Positions 5,632 through 13,621 of a DNA stretch of 18,882 nt are shown piece by piece (positions within the stretch are counted from its first letter, which is position 1; each line of letters begins with the position of its first letter). The notes beneath the pieces are model-generated. The model saw only the letters and a program-made list of their open reading frames with translations, did not search any database and was not told the DNA's origin. The stretch comes from an uncultured Clostridia bacterium (GTDB taxonomy: Bacteria; Bacillota; Clostridia; Oscillospirales; Ruminococcaceae): NCBI GenBank assembly GCA_937907305.1, contig CALERQ010000180.1, positions 1 through 18,882 of the forward strand. The letters run 5' to 3'. The translations under genes were made by a program, and so were the position numbers.

Positions 5632-6636
5632 TCAGTACAGGCTGCCGGAATTAACGACCGGCTGGGCATCGTGATTGCCGCACAGCACCACCAGCAGATT
5701 GCTGACCATTGCAGCCTTGCGTTCCTCATCCAGTTCCACCATGCCGCTTTGAGAAAGCCGTTCCAGCGCCATTTCTACCATGCCTACGGCACCATCTACG
5801 ATCATCTTGCGGGCGTCGATGATGGCCGAGGCCTGCTGACGCTGCAGCATCACAGCGGCGATCTCGGTGGCATAGGCCAGGTAGGTGATGCGTGCTTCGA
5901 TGATTTCGATGCCGGCTTCCGCCACCCGCTGCTGGATCTCATCCCGGATGCGTGATGCGACCAGCTCACTGGAACCGCGCAGACTGCCGTCATCGGCAAT
6001 GCCATCGCCGGTGGTATCCACATTTGGGGCTACATCGTAGGGGTACAGCCGCACGATATTGCGCAGGGCGCTATCGCACTGCAGGGAAAGGAATTCCTTG
6101 TAGTTATCCACATTAAAAACGGCCTTGGCGGTATCGATAATGCGCCAGGTGACAGCGATGCCGATCTCCACGGGGTTGCCCAAACAGTCGTTGATTTTTT
6201 GACGGTTATTGCTGAGGGTCATGATTTTGAGCGAGAGCTTTTTACCGGTGGTATCCACCTCGACGGAGGTGGTGTTTTCACCTGAGGAGGCCTTGATGCC
6301 CAGGGTCTTGACATCACCGCTTTGGCTCAGGCGGGTTTTGGCGGCGGGGTTGACACCGGAGCAGAAAGGATTGACATAGTAATAGCCTTCACCCTTCAGG
6401 GTGCCGTAGTAGTGGCCGAACAGGGTAAGTACCAGCGCCTCCTGCGGCTTAAGGATTTTAAGCCCCATCATGGGAATCCAAATAAAGCAAAGGATAACGA
6501 TGCCGGGAACAATGAGACCGATTATATCGTGCATGGCGCCGATGACGACCATAGCAATGGCTGCGGCCATGAGCAGCAGGAAGAGCATGAGCATAGCCAT
6601 GCCGCGCTTTTTATTGGTGAGGATTTTTTCTGTCAT
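5632..6636 (-). CDS. SPFH/band-7 domain membrane protein
   Basis: A 334-residue protein with two N-terminal membrane segments (about residues 11-32 and 35-57), then an SPFH/band-7 domain (GLKILKPQEALVLTLFGHYYGTLKGEGYYYVNPF near 58-90; PVEIGIAVTWRIIDTAKAVFNVDNYKEFLSLQ near 150-180) and a C-terminal region rich in helix (DEIQQRVAEAGIEIIEARITYLAYATEIAAVMLQRQQASA). These proteins form membrane-anchored oligomeric assemblies linked to membrane microdomains and stress. I chose ATG 6636, eight bases after AAGGAG; a GTG three codons earlier overlaps that site. A calcium-loop-like insert (VDTTGDGIADDGSLRG) lies near residues 206-221. It is translationally coupled to the small ribbon-helix-helix gene. 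Confidence 0.88.
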   Translation of the reverse strand: MTEKILTNKKRGMAMLMLFLLLMAAAIAMVVIGAMHDIIGLIVPGIVILCFIWIPMMGLKILKPQEALVLTLFGHYYGTLKGEGYYYVNPFCSGVNPAAKTRLSQSGDVKTLGIKASSGENTTSVEVDTTGKKLSLKIMTLSNNRQKINDCLGNPVEIGIAVTWRIIDTAKAVFNVDNYKEFLSLQCDSALRNIVRLYPYDVAPNVDTTGDGIADDGSLRGSSELVASRIRDEIQQRVAEAGIEIIEARITYLAYATEIAAVMLQRQQASAIIDARKMIVDGAVGMVEMALERLSQSGMVELDEERKAAMVSNLLVVLCGNHDAQPVVNSGSLY

Positions 6637-6665
6637 AATTGTCACTCCTTATTGTTGATATCTTT

Positions 6666-6693
6666 ATGATATCACATTGATGTAAAATGTCAA
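6666..6693 (-). promoter_or_regulatory. Promoter of the SPFH-RHH unit
   Basis: TTGACA (6693-6688), a 16-base spacer and TATCAT (6671-6666), with a TG upstream of the -10. It starts within ten bases of the upstream gene's terminator U-run. Confidence 0.8.
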
Positions 6694-6700
6694 GAGAGAA

Positions 6701-6729
6701 AATAAAAAAGTCCCCGGTCAGGGGACTTT
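6701..6729 (-). terminator. Intrinsic terminator overlapping symporter 3' end
   Basis: On the minus strand, AAAGTCCCC and GGGGACTTT pair around a five-base loop, followed by a T-rich run. The stem begins in the last codons of the symporter gene, and its stop codon TGA lies in the loop. Confidence 0.85.
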
Positions 6730-8166
6730 GGAGGGAGTGAAGAAGTGAGAGAGGGTTTCGGCGCGGGGCGGGGGTGTAAGTAAGGTCGCAATAAAAGTGG
6801 ACGGTACCGAGACCAGCAGCGCCATTTGAATGTGATAGATACCAAAAGGATTTCCGAGGGCATTCCACACAACGAAGGTGATGGAGGAGGTAACCATGGA
6901 GGTGATGGCGCCGGCCTTATTGAACCGCCGCCAGTACAGCCCCAGGAAGAATACCCAGGCAAAGGATAGCCCCAGGGCACCCCAGGCAGGGTACATCAGG
7001 AAGGCGAGGTATTCGGGAGGGTTGAGCCCCCAAAATACACAGATACCGCCGATGATGGCAACAGTGGCGCGGGCAATGGAGATACGGCGGCGCTCCGAAA
7101 GCCCCAATCGAAAAGTCTTGGTGAGGATATCGTTTTCCACCGTGGAGGCGCACTGGATCAACAGGGAATCCACAGTGGACATGACCGCGGCGGAAAGCCC
7201 AGCCAACGCAATACCCGCCAGTAAGGGTGGCAGCAGAGATTGGATCATGTAGTAGACTACATTATCAGCGGTATCGATCTCCGGGAAGATGATGCGCCCA
7301 TACAGTCCCAGCAGGACAATACAGATCTCCAGCACGACCACGATGGAAACGGTGATGGAAAAGCCCAGCCGGAAAGCACGCCGGTTGCGGATGGAGTAGA
7401 AGCCGCGGATATAATTGGGACCGCCCAGCGCGCCGAAAAAAGTGAGCAGAATGAAAGCCACCAGGAAAGAGGGGGTAATTGGGGAGTTGGCATCCGGCCA
7501 GGAGACAAAGCCATGGGGGAAGATCTGCTGGTACTGCAGTTGCGGAGAGGGCCCCACTCGGTGGACCGAGGCGGTCAGCAGGATGATGACGCCCAGCAGG
7601 ATCAAAATGCCCTGGGCAACATCGGTGTAAACAACGGCATAGTAACCGCCGAAGGAGACATACAGGAAGACAATAATGCCGAAGCAGATCACGGCGGCAT
7701 TGTAGGAAAGCCCGGTGGTGACATTAAAAAGAATGCCAATGGCAGCGAACTGAGTAACCAGGAGCGGTATCGAAAAGGTGATAATAAGCAACGAAGCAAT
7801 GAGCCGGGCGGTACGGCTCTCAAAGCGCTTTTCCAAGAAATCCGGAACAGTAAAGAGATTGAGATCGCGGGAGCATGCGCAGAGTTTGCGGCCCAGCAGC
7901 CACCAACAAAGAAAGGTAGCCACGGTGACAGCGCTGGCGGCATAGATAAAGTAGAGGCCCCATTGCCAGGCCTGACTGACCCAGCCGACCAGGGCCCCGG
8001 CGCTGATCAGGCTGGTGGTGTATACAAATCCGGCAAAAAAGCCATTGACCTGGCGGCCGGCTACATAGTAGTCAGCGGTGTTTTTGGTACGCTGCTCCCC
8101 CAAAATGCCGAGTGCGAACATCCCAACAAAGTAGACAAGTATTACAGCCTGTACGATGTAATTCAT
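6718..8166 (-). CDS. Sodium:solute symporter (SSS family), copy 1
   Basis: A 482-residue polytopic protein of the SSS family (LeuT-like fold, about 13 membrane segments), which imports a small solute with Na+. Family hallmarks are the TM1/TM2 region TADYYVAGRQVNGFF...SLISAGALVGWVSQAWQWG (near 30-68), NLFTVPDFLEKRFESRTARLIA near 103-124, FLYVSFGGYYAVVYTDVAQGILIL near 168-192, GGPNYIRGFYSIRNRRAFRLG near 249-269, and the TM8 sodium-site motif SAAVMSTVDSLLIQCASTVENDIL near 325-348. AAAGGA precedes the ATG. It is a close paralogue of the symporter at 8427-9881 and is preceded by a one-helix peptide gene 39 bases upstream. The substrate cannot be read from the sequence; relatives carry proline, pantothenate or other carboxylates. 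Confidence 0.9.
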   Translation of the reverse strand: MNYIVQAVILVYFVGMFALGILGEQRTKNTADYYVAGRQVNGFFAGFVYTTSLISAGALVGWVSQAWQWGLYFIYAASAVTVATFLCWWLLGRKLCACSRDLNLFTVPDFLEKRFESRTARLIASLLIITFSIPLLVTQFAAIGILFNVTTGLSYNAAVICFGIIVFLYVSFGGYYAVVYTDVAQGILILLGVIILLTASVHRVGPSPQLQYQQIFPHGFVSWPDANSPITPSFLVAFILLTFFGALGGPNYIRGFYSIRNRRAFRLGFSITVSIVVVLEICIVLLGLYGRIIFPEIDTADNVVYYMIQSLLPPLLAGIALAGLSAAVMSTVDSLLIQCASTVENDILTKTFRLGLSERRRISIARATVAIIGGICVFWGLNPPEYLAFLMYPAWGALGLSFAWVFFLGLYWRRFNKAGAITSMVTSSITFVVWNALGNPFGIYHIQMALLVSVPSTFIATLLTPPPRAETLSHFFTPSKVP

Positions 8167-8205
8167 AGTGTGGATTCCTTTCTGTCCGATTAGTGGACGG
8201 CCGAT

Positions 8206-8286
8206 TCAGATACGGCGCCGGATCAAAAGCATGGCAACAAATACAGCAGCCTGGATGGCAATGGCGATCCACCAGCCAATTGGCAT
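8206..8286 (-). CDS. One-helix symporter accessory peptide, copy 1
   Basis: A 26-codon gene starts at ATG 8286 with a strong SD site (GGGAGGGGAG) five bases upstream. The peptide begins MPIGWWIAIAIQAAVF, is almost entirely one membrane helix, and ends in a basic RRRI tail, predicting a cytoplasmic C terminus. It lies 39 bases before the SSS symporter gene. A clear paralogue (MP.G.WIA..IQA.VFV.ML) precedes the second symporter. Tiny one-helix subunits of this kind are known beside other sodium symporters (MetS with MetP in Corynebacterium), which supports a role as accessory subunit. This role is inference. Confidence 0.8.
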   Translation of the reverse strand: MPIGWWIAIAIQAAVFVAMLLIRRRI

Positions 8287-8320
8287 GACGCTCCCCTCCC
8301 TTGACGGAAAAACTACCTTT

Positions 8321-8349
8321 ATTTTCACTTTTTGCTGGGCTTTTGTCAA
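8321..8349 (-). promoter_or_regulatory. Promoter of peptide-symporter unit 1
   Basis: A perfect TTGACA (8349-8344), a 17-base spacer and a weaker -10, GAAAAT (8326-8321). It sits between the terminator of the upstream symporter and the micro-peptide gene. Confidence 0.55.
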
Positions 8350-8351
8350 TA

Positions 8352-8377
8352 GCACAAAATCCCCACATGTGTGGGGA
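8352..8377 (-). terminator. Terminator after symporter copy 2
   Basis: CCCCAC/GTGGGG stem (extendable to 8 bp, TCCCCACA/TGTGGGGA) followed on the minus strand by TTTTGTG. The U-run is short, so read-through into unit 1 is possible. Confidence 0.6.
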
Positions 8378-8426
8378 CTTTGCACTAATATTGAGGGGGT
8401 CAAACACCATTTGAATGATGAGGAGA

Positions 8427-9881
8427 TTACTTGGCTTTTACCTTGGCCGGGAAGAACTTTTCGAGCGTTTCGGCCGAGGTGGGCTTGGTGGCGTAGGTCA
8501 CGATGAGAGTGACGATGATCAGCGAGATCAAGCCGATCTGGATGGGAGCGAGACCCAGGGGAGACCAACCGGTAGCGGAACCGATGAGGAACATGCCGGC
8601 GCCGGCTACCATACCGGCGCAGACGCCGGGGGCGTTGAGACGCTTCCAGTACAGGCCGCCATAGAAGCACAGCGCAAAGGAAAGACCAAGAATACCCCAA
8701 GCGGGATACATCAGCAGGGCCAGCATCTCTGGAGGATTGAGACCCCAAACGATGGAGATGGCGCCGATGACGAGTACAGTGATGCGGGCTACGGTCATGC
8801 GCTGCTTTTCACTGAGATTCTTATTGAAAGTACGGACCAGAATGTCATTTTCCACGGTGGAAGCGCACATCAGCAGCAGGCCATCCATGGTGGACATCAT
8901 GGCAGCAGCCAGCGCTGCCAGAACCAGACCGCCCATTACGGGAGGCAGCAGATTATCGATCATCATGAATACGGTGTTATCCGGGGAGGAGAGATCGGGG
9001 AACAGAACCTTGCCGCACAGACCGATGACGATGATGCAGACTTCAATAACGCAGACAATGCTCATGATCATGGTAAAGCCGCGTTTCTGCTCCTTCGGCC
9101 CCTTCAGGGAATAGAAGCCTTTGATATAGTTGGGGGCACCCAGTGCGCCAAAGAAGTTGTTCATCAGTCCAGCGATAAAGGCTGTGGATGTAAGCGCGCT
9201 TCCGGTGGTGGGCCAGCTGACGGCACCGATGGGATTGGCGGCGGCGTAGGCTTCACCTAGGTTACCGCCTACCGCTATGAGGGCGGTAATGACCAGCGCG
9301 GCGATACCGAACAACATCAGGCCGCCCTGAACAGCATCGGTGTAAACCACGGCAAAGTATCCGCCGAAGGCAACATAGACAAATACAATGACGCCGAACA
9401 GCACAACGGCGGTCTTGTAGTCGATGCCGGTGACCATATTGAGCAGCAGGCCGGCGGCTTTGAACTGAGAAACCATAAGCGGAACGGTGAAAATGAGCAG
9501 GATAAGGCCGGCAATCAGGCGGGCGGTCTTGCTCTCAAAGCGGGCCTCCAGAAAGTCCGGGACAGTCAGCAGGTCCAGCTTTTTGGAAAGGCGCATTACC
9601 TTGCCGGAAAGCAGCCGCCAGCAGATGTAGGTGGCGATGGTAACGGCACATCCCGCAAAGATGAACCATACGCCGTAGCTGGAGGCCTGACCGGTCCAGC
9701 CCACCAGGGCGCCGGCGCTGACCAGGCTGGACATATACACCAGTGCGGTGATAACGCCGCCCAATCCACGGCCTGCTACATAGTAGTCAGTAACAGTTTT
9801 CGATTTCCGATTAGCAATCAGTCCGATGATGAACATCGCGACGAAATAGGCAATCAGAATAATGAGAATCGTCCATTTCAT
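8427..9881 (-). CDS. Sodium:solute symporter (SSS family), copy 2
   Basis: A 484-residue SSS-family symporter, similar along its whole length to the product of 6718-8166 (by eye, about half the residues agree in well-conserved parts). Visible hallmarks are TDYYVAGRGLGGVI...SLVSAGALVGWTGQASSYG (near 31-69), DLLTVPDFLEARFESKTARLIAG near 103-125, VYVAFGGYFAVVYTDAVQGGLML near 169-191, GAPNYIKGFYSLKGPKEQKRG near 250-270, and the TM8 motif AAAMMSTMDGLLLMCASTVENDIL near 326-349. The C terminus is lysine-rich (KFFPAKVKAK). It is preceded by its own one-helix peptide gene. The nearest upstream neighbours, transcribed divergently, are a YesM/YesN-like two-component system that may control it. The substrate is unknown. 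Confidence 0.9.
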   Translation of the reverse strand: MKWTILIILIAYFVAMFIIGLIANRKSKTVTDYYVAGRGLGGVITALVYMSSLVSAGALVGWTGQASSYGVWFIFAGCAVTIATYICWRLLSGKVMRLSKKLDLLTVPDFLEARFESKTARLIAGLILLIFTVPLMVSQFKAAGLLLNMVTGIDYKTAVVLFGVIVFVYVAFGGYFAVVYTDAVQGGLMLFGIAALVITALIAVGGNLGEAYAAANPIGAVSWPTTGSALTSTAFIAGLMNNFFGALGAPNYIKGFYSLKGPKEQKRGFTMIMSIVCVIEVCIIVIGLCGKVLFPDLSSPDNTVFMMIDNLLPPVMGGLVLAALAAAMMSTMDGLLLMCASTVENDILVRTFNKNLSEKQRMTVARITVLVIGAISIVWGLNPPEMLALLMYPAWGILGLSFALCFYGGLYWKRLNAPGVCAGMVAGAGMFLIGSATGWSPLGLAPIQIGLISLIIVTLIVTYATKPTSAETLEKFFPAKVKAK

Positions 9882-9930
9882 TTTTCATTACCTCTTCTTT
9901 CCTTCATTTTTGTTTTGGTAGTGGGGATGC

Positions 9931-10023
9931 TCAATCATCCTCCGTGATCTTGTTTCTTCCGATCAGCATAAGAACAAAAACGAGGGCCTGTATTCCTACT
10001 GCGATCCAAAATCCGGCTGGCAT
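9931..10023 (-). CDS. One-helix symporter accessory peptide, copy 2
   Basis: A 30-codon gene starts at ATG 10023 with a strong SD site (AAGGAGG) seven bases upstream and stops at TGA 9931-9933. The peptide begins MPAGFWIAVGIQALVFVLML, one membrane helix, and ends in a short polar tail (GRNKITEDD). It matches the copy at 8206-8286 at most positions and sits 49 bases before symporter copy 2. Conservation of the micro-peptide with each duplicated transporter argues that the pair was duplicated as a unit and that both parts matter. Confidence 0.8.
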   Translation of the reverse strand: MPAGFWIAVGIQALVFVLMLIGRNKITEDD

Positions 10024-10307
10024 AACAAAACCTCCTTTTACAAAAGCCCCCTATATGGGGATATTCAGACGAGCCAGAATGTCTGTATTTATGATTATAG
10101 CGGGAAAGGAAGGAATAAAAAATGTTCACTTTTGTGCAGTTGATACTCTTTTTTGACGGCTAAAATGAGAATATCAGGCAGATCGACGAAGGGAGTTGGC
10201 GAATTTAGCATAAAGGGTGTTCATTTCTTACCGCTGGGGAGGGAAAATAGCGGAAATGGTCGGATTTATCGGGGAAAAGGGCATTTTTGGCAGGATTAGC
10301 AGATTCT
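10024..10307. promoter_or_regulatory. Divergent intergenic region between symporter unit 2 and the two-component system
   Basis: This non-coding stretch of nearly 300 bases lies upstream of the plus-strand promoter. It contains a minus-strand TATAAT (10099-10094) without a good -35 match, a hairpin CCCC/GGGG (10048-10060) in the symporter leader, and TGTTCAYTT twice in direct orientation (10123 and 10218). CCGCT and AGCGG form a further weak inverted repeat near 10232-10254. The missing -35 would suit an activator-dependent promoter, and the YesN-like regulator is a natural candidate. No site is proven. Confidence 0.4.
10094..10099 (-). promoter_or_regulatory. Possible -10 of peptide-symporter unit 2
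   Basis: A perfect TATAAT on the minus strand. The bases 17 upstream are a T-run, not a recognisable -35. The start would fall near 10087, about 65 bases before the micro-peptide gene. Confidence 0.4.
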
Positions 10308-10336
10308 TTGCAATTTACCGTAAAGGATATTATAAT
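10308..10336 (+). promoter_or_regulatory. Promoter of the histidine kinase/regulator operon
   Basis: TTGCAA (10308-10313), a 17-base spacer and a perfect TATAAT (10331-10336). Confidence 0.8.
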
Positions 10337-10377
10337 AAACGGGAAGAACAAGCCCATAGGACTGGCGGAGGATAGCA

Positions 10378-12027
10378 ATGGAAGAAGGAAATGCAAAATC
10401 TCTGGTAAGAAGGCTGCCGGTAAAAAACCGCATCACGCTGATGGTGATTCTGATATCGGTGGTCCCAATCCTTATTATCAGTGTTTTTTCCTATGCAAAA
10501 GCCTTTATTTCGGTTCGGCAGACGGCGAGGGCCTTTGTGGCGCAGACGATGACTTCGTTGGAGCGATCCCTTACCGACCTGGCGGAGCCTTCGAGGCTGT
10601 TGGTCGGAGGACGGGAAAAACTTTCGGAAGAGGTGCTGAAAACAGAACCTACCGGGTTATTCCAACAGGAGGCACTGCGCTATTTGACAGGGGTGACGGT
10701 GCTGTATACAAATGGAACGGTGTGCAGCCACACTGGGGAAGAGATACTGGTGGCTATGGAACCTAATGGATGGGCGGTAACACAAAATGAAGCGGGAGAG
10801 CAACGGTTGGCTGCGGCATGGCATGCAACAGACGAGGAGGAAAACGCCTATACGGTGCAAGCCCTGTTCCTGCCGCAGATGTTTACCCGTTTGCTGGATA
10901 TTTACGATGCGGAGAGCTGCAACCACCTGGTGTTGGTGGATAGGACTGGCGGCTTGTTGACCGATGACGGAACGCCGCTGACGGTGCTGGAAGGGGAAGC
11001 GATTCGGCAGACAGCATTTGAGGCAAGCGGGGAACCGATTTGTCCTAGGGAGGAGCGCAGCAGCTTTTTGTGCTACCTTACAGTGCCGGCATTGGAGGCT
11101 ACCCTGGTATTTATAGCGCCCTACACCGAGATGATGAAGCCCCTGCAAAGCATCTTTTTCGGGACGCTGTTCGGGACGATCCTGCTGCTGAATTTTTCGA
11201 TGATCGTGATCGATTCCATCGACCGGCCGATGAATGCGCTGGTGAAGTCCTTTGGTAATGCGTCACGAATGAAGTTCGCGGTTGCGCAATCCGATGAAAG
11301 CCGAGATGAATTGGGAATTCTGAATCAGGCCTTTAATGAGATCTGTGAGGAAATGCGGGAGGCACTGAACAAGGTGGAAAAGGAACAGGCGGAAAAGCGA
11401 CGGGCAGAGATCCAGATGCTGCAGGCCCAGATCAATCCGCACTTCCTTTTTAATACACTGGATAGTCTGCGCTTTACCTCCATGATGAACAATGTACCGG
11501 TTGTTTCCGATGGGTTGGCAGCGCTTTCCCATTTGCTGCGTAGTTCTATTCTGAAGGATAATTCCTACACGCCGCTGCGGAGCGAGCTGCAAACAGTGGA
11601 GGATTATTTGACTTTGCAGCGGATTCGCAGCTGCGAGACGATCATGCTGAAGACGGAGATCACCGAAGAAGCCGCAAAGGCCAGTGTGATGCGCCTGCTG
11701 CTGCAGCCTATCGTGGAAAACGCAGTTATCCACGGGATAAAAGAAAATGTTCCGCTTACCATACGGTTGAAGGCATGGGTGAGGGAGGAAGCGCTGTATA
11801 TCAGCATTACCGATGACGGCAAGGGATTCGACCCCGAAAAAGCTGGTGAGGACGGTGTGCCGAAAAGCAGTAAGATGAGCGGCATTGGTCTGCACAATGT
11901 AAAGGACCGCCTGTACCTGGCCTATAAGGAGAGCCAAAGCTTTTCCATTAACAGCGTACAGGGCCAGGGCACCGAGGTGCAGATGACGATGCCCTATACC
12001 GAGTGGAAGGAGGAGAGTGATGTATAA
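10378..12027 (+). CDS. YesM/LytS-type sensor histidine kinase
   Basis: A 549-residue membrane sensor kinase. TM1 spans about residues 18-37, an extracytoplasmic sensing region about 38-255, TM2 about 258-277, then a HAMP-like linker and coiled coil (ALNKVEKEQAEKRRAEIQML). The phosphoacceptor motif QINPHFLFNTL holds H355 (His_kinase family typical of YesM/LytS). ATP-binding motifs are QPIVENAVIHG (N448), the DDGKGF motif (480-484) and SGIGLHN (501-507). GGAGGA lies just before the ATG. The gene overlaps the response regulator by 8 nt. Kinases of this class usually control solute uptake in Bacillota, and the divergent symporter units are the obvious local target. The signal is unknown. Confidence 0.92.
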   Translation: MEEGNAKSLVRRLPVKNRITLMVILISVVPILIISVFSYAKAFISVRQTARAFVAQTMTSLERSLTDLAEPSRLLVGGREKLSEEVLKTEPTGLFQQEALRYLTGVTVLYTNGTVCSHTGEEILVAMEPNGWAVTQNEAGEQRLAAAWHATDEEENAYTVQALFLPQMFTRLLDIYDAESCNHLVLVDRTGGLLTDDGTPLTVLEGEAIRQTAFEASGEPICPREERSSFLCYLTVPALEATLVFIAPYTEMMKPLQSIFFGTLFGTILLLNFSMIVIDSIDRPMNALVKSFGNASRMKFAVAQSDESRDELGILNQAFNEICEEMREALNKVEKEQAEKRRAEIQMLQAQINPHFLFNTLDSLRFTSMMNNVPVVSDGLAALSHLLRSSILKDNSYTPLRSELQTVEDYLTLQRIRSCETIMLKTEITEEAAKASVMRLLLQPIVENAVIHGIKENVPLTIRLKAWVREEALYISITDDGKGFDPEKAGEDGVPKSSKMSGIGLHNVKDRLYLAYKESQSFSINSVQGQGTEVQMTMPYTEWKEESDV

Positions 12028-13567
12028 GGCCATTCTGGTGGATGATGAGAAGATCGTCCGGCTGGCATTGAAGACCATTGTGGATTGGACCGCGCTGGGC
12101 TATTCTGTGACCGGCAGTTACAGCAGTGCCAAGACGGCTCTGCAGGAGATAGAAGATGACCCGCCGGATCTCATCATCACTGATATTAAAATGCCGGATA
12201 TGGATGGTTTGCAGTTTGTCCAGCAGGTACGGCAGCAAAACCGGAGATGTGAGATTATCGTACTTACCAACCACGAAAATTTCTCCTACGCAGTGGAGGC
12301 TATTCGTTTGGGTGTAATGGATTATGTGGTAAAAACCGATATTTCACCGGAATCACTGACAATGTTGCTGCAAAAAGCCTCAGAACGATTGGCCGGGAAA
12401 AAGAGCGCAGAACCGGTGCCGGTCACCCCTATGACAGAGGATGATTTCCGTGGGATGCAACAGGTGGCACAGGGCATGCAGGTGGGAGAGATCCGTTTTT
12501 CGGAGCCCTATGCGATTTGTCTGGCTTTTCTGGATTGTCTGGAGAACGAAAATAAACGGAATGATTCCGGATTTTATAACCTGTTGTGCGAAAAGCTGGG
12601 ACGGCCGGTTTCCACATTGATTCGGTTGGGTCCAGATCAGACGGCAATCGTATTGATGTCGGGTGAGCAGGAGGCATTCGAACGAGTGGCTCCAACACTT
12701 TGTCAGAGAATCAGTGGTTTTTGCCGGGCCTACCTGAACCGGCCGTGCGGATTTTTGCTCTCGGAGCAATTTGTGGAGAGCCGGGGCTTTTTGCTGGAAC
12801 TGGAGCGCTGCCGGAATGCGATTCCCTATGTAGTGTTTCACGGTACGGGGTATCTGACCCGTGTGGCCACGCTGCGGCAGCTTTCCTCGGAGGAGGTGCC
12901 GGTGCAGGTGGTCTGCCGGCAGCTGAGTGACCTGCTGGAGACGAAAGACTATACCGGTGCACTGGAGCTATTTTCAGCCTTTGGGCGAGGGAAGGAGTTA
13001 CGGGCGGCCGCCCCGGGTCCAGCGGCGCGCGCCATGAGCAGCCTGGGCTTGACGGCGCTGATAGGCTGCTCGGCCTACCTGGGCGAGAAGGAACGAGGAG
13101 CCCTGTGGGAGCAGTTGAGGAAATGCCGCAGCGTGGATGACTACAAGGCACATTTTGGCCAGGTGCTTCAGCAGATGGAGAGCTTTGAACGGAAGAGAGC
13201 CGCACTGTTGTGTAAAAAGGAAATGGCGCAGATCATACAGTATATTGAAGAAAACATTTCCCAGCACATTTCTCTGAAGATGATAAGTGAAACAGTGCAT
13301 ATGACCGAAAACTATGTCAGCAGGCTCTTTAAGAGTGTAAGCGGCATGAATGTGGTGGGCTACATCAATATGGAAAAGATGGAGCAGGCCCGCAGAATCC
13401 TCTCTCGGTCGGAAAGCACCGTGCGTATGGCGGCAGGGGAACTGGGCTACTATGAATCCAGTTATTTTATCAAACTATTTCGCAAAACATATGGCATTGG
13501 CCCTGGGGAATACAAAAAGTTTGCTGAGGATCGGCAGGCAGCCCCTTTGCTGAAAACAGAGGAATAA
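12020..13567 (+). CDS. YesN-type response regulator with AraC DNA-binding domain
   Basis: A 515-residue response regulator. The receiver domain (about 1-120) shows acidic pair D8-D9, phosphoacceptor D55 in LIITDIKMPDMDG, VLTNHENFSYA and the conserved lysine in DYVVKTD. A long middle region of no clear family (about 130-400) follows, as in other YesN proteins. The C terminus (about 404-500) is an AraC-type double helix-turn-helix: IEENISQHISLKMISETVHM...NYVSRLFKSVSG and AAGELGYYESSYFIKLFRKTYGIGPGEYKK. I chose ATG 12020, six bases after AAGGAGG; a GTG at 12017 is too close to that site. It overlaps the kinase gene by 8 nt and forms one operon with it. Confidence 0.93.
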   Translation: MYKAILVDDEKIVRLALKTIVDWTALGYSVTGSYSSAKTALQEIEDDPPDLIITDIKMPDMDGLQFVQQVRQQNRRCEIIVLTNHENFSYAVEAIRLGVMDYVVKTDISPESLTMLLQKASERLAGKKSAEPVPVTPMTEDDFRGMQQVAQGMQVGEIRFSEPYAICLAFLDCLENENKRNDSGFYNLLCEKLGRPVSTLIRLGPDQTAIVLMSGEQEAFERVAPTLCQRISGFCRAYLNRPCGFLLSEQFVESRGFLLELERCRNAIPYVVFHGTGYLTRVATLRQLSSEEVPVQVVCRQLSDLLETKDYTGALELFSAFGRGKELRAAAPGPAARAMSSLGLTALIGCSAYLGEKERGALWEQLRKCRSVDDYKAHFGQVLQQMESFERKRAALLCKKEMAQIIQYIEENISQHISLKMISETVHMTENYVSRLFKSVSGMNVVGYINMEKMEQARRILSRSESTVRMAAGELGYYESSYFIKLFRKTYGIGPGEYKKFAEDRQAAPLLKTEE

Positions 13568-13569
13568 AA

Positions 13570-13602
13570 AAGAGCGGAGCCCGGTGAGGGCTTCGCTCTT
13601 TT
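13570..13602. terminator. Bidirectional terminator
   Basis: AAGAGCG, one mismatch, AGCCC pairs with GGGCT, one mismatch, CGCTCTT around a five-base loop. T-runs flank both sides. It lies between the convergent response regulator and the PII-like gene. Confidence 0.85.
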
Positions 13603-13621
13603 GGTGTATTGTGGTTTCGGT

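Noticed and set aside
8206..8748. 180-codon minus-strand frame running into symporter copy 2
   Set aside because: Only its last 26 codons have an SD site and a sensible membrane peptide; the rest overlaps the symporter in another frame and crosses a terminator.
7240..9260. Two long plus-strand frames opposite the symporters
   Set aside because: Rich in His, Asp, Gln and Gly with no hydrophobic core or motif; both are complements of membrane-protein codons.
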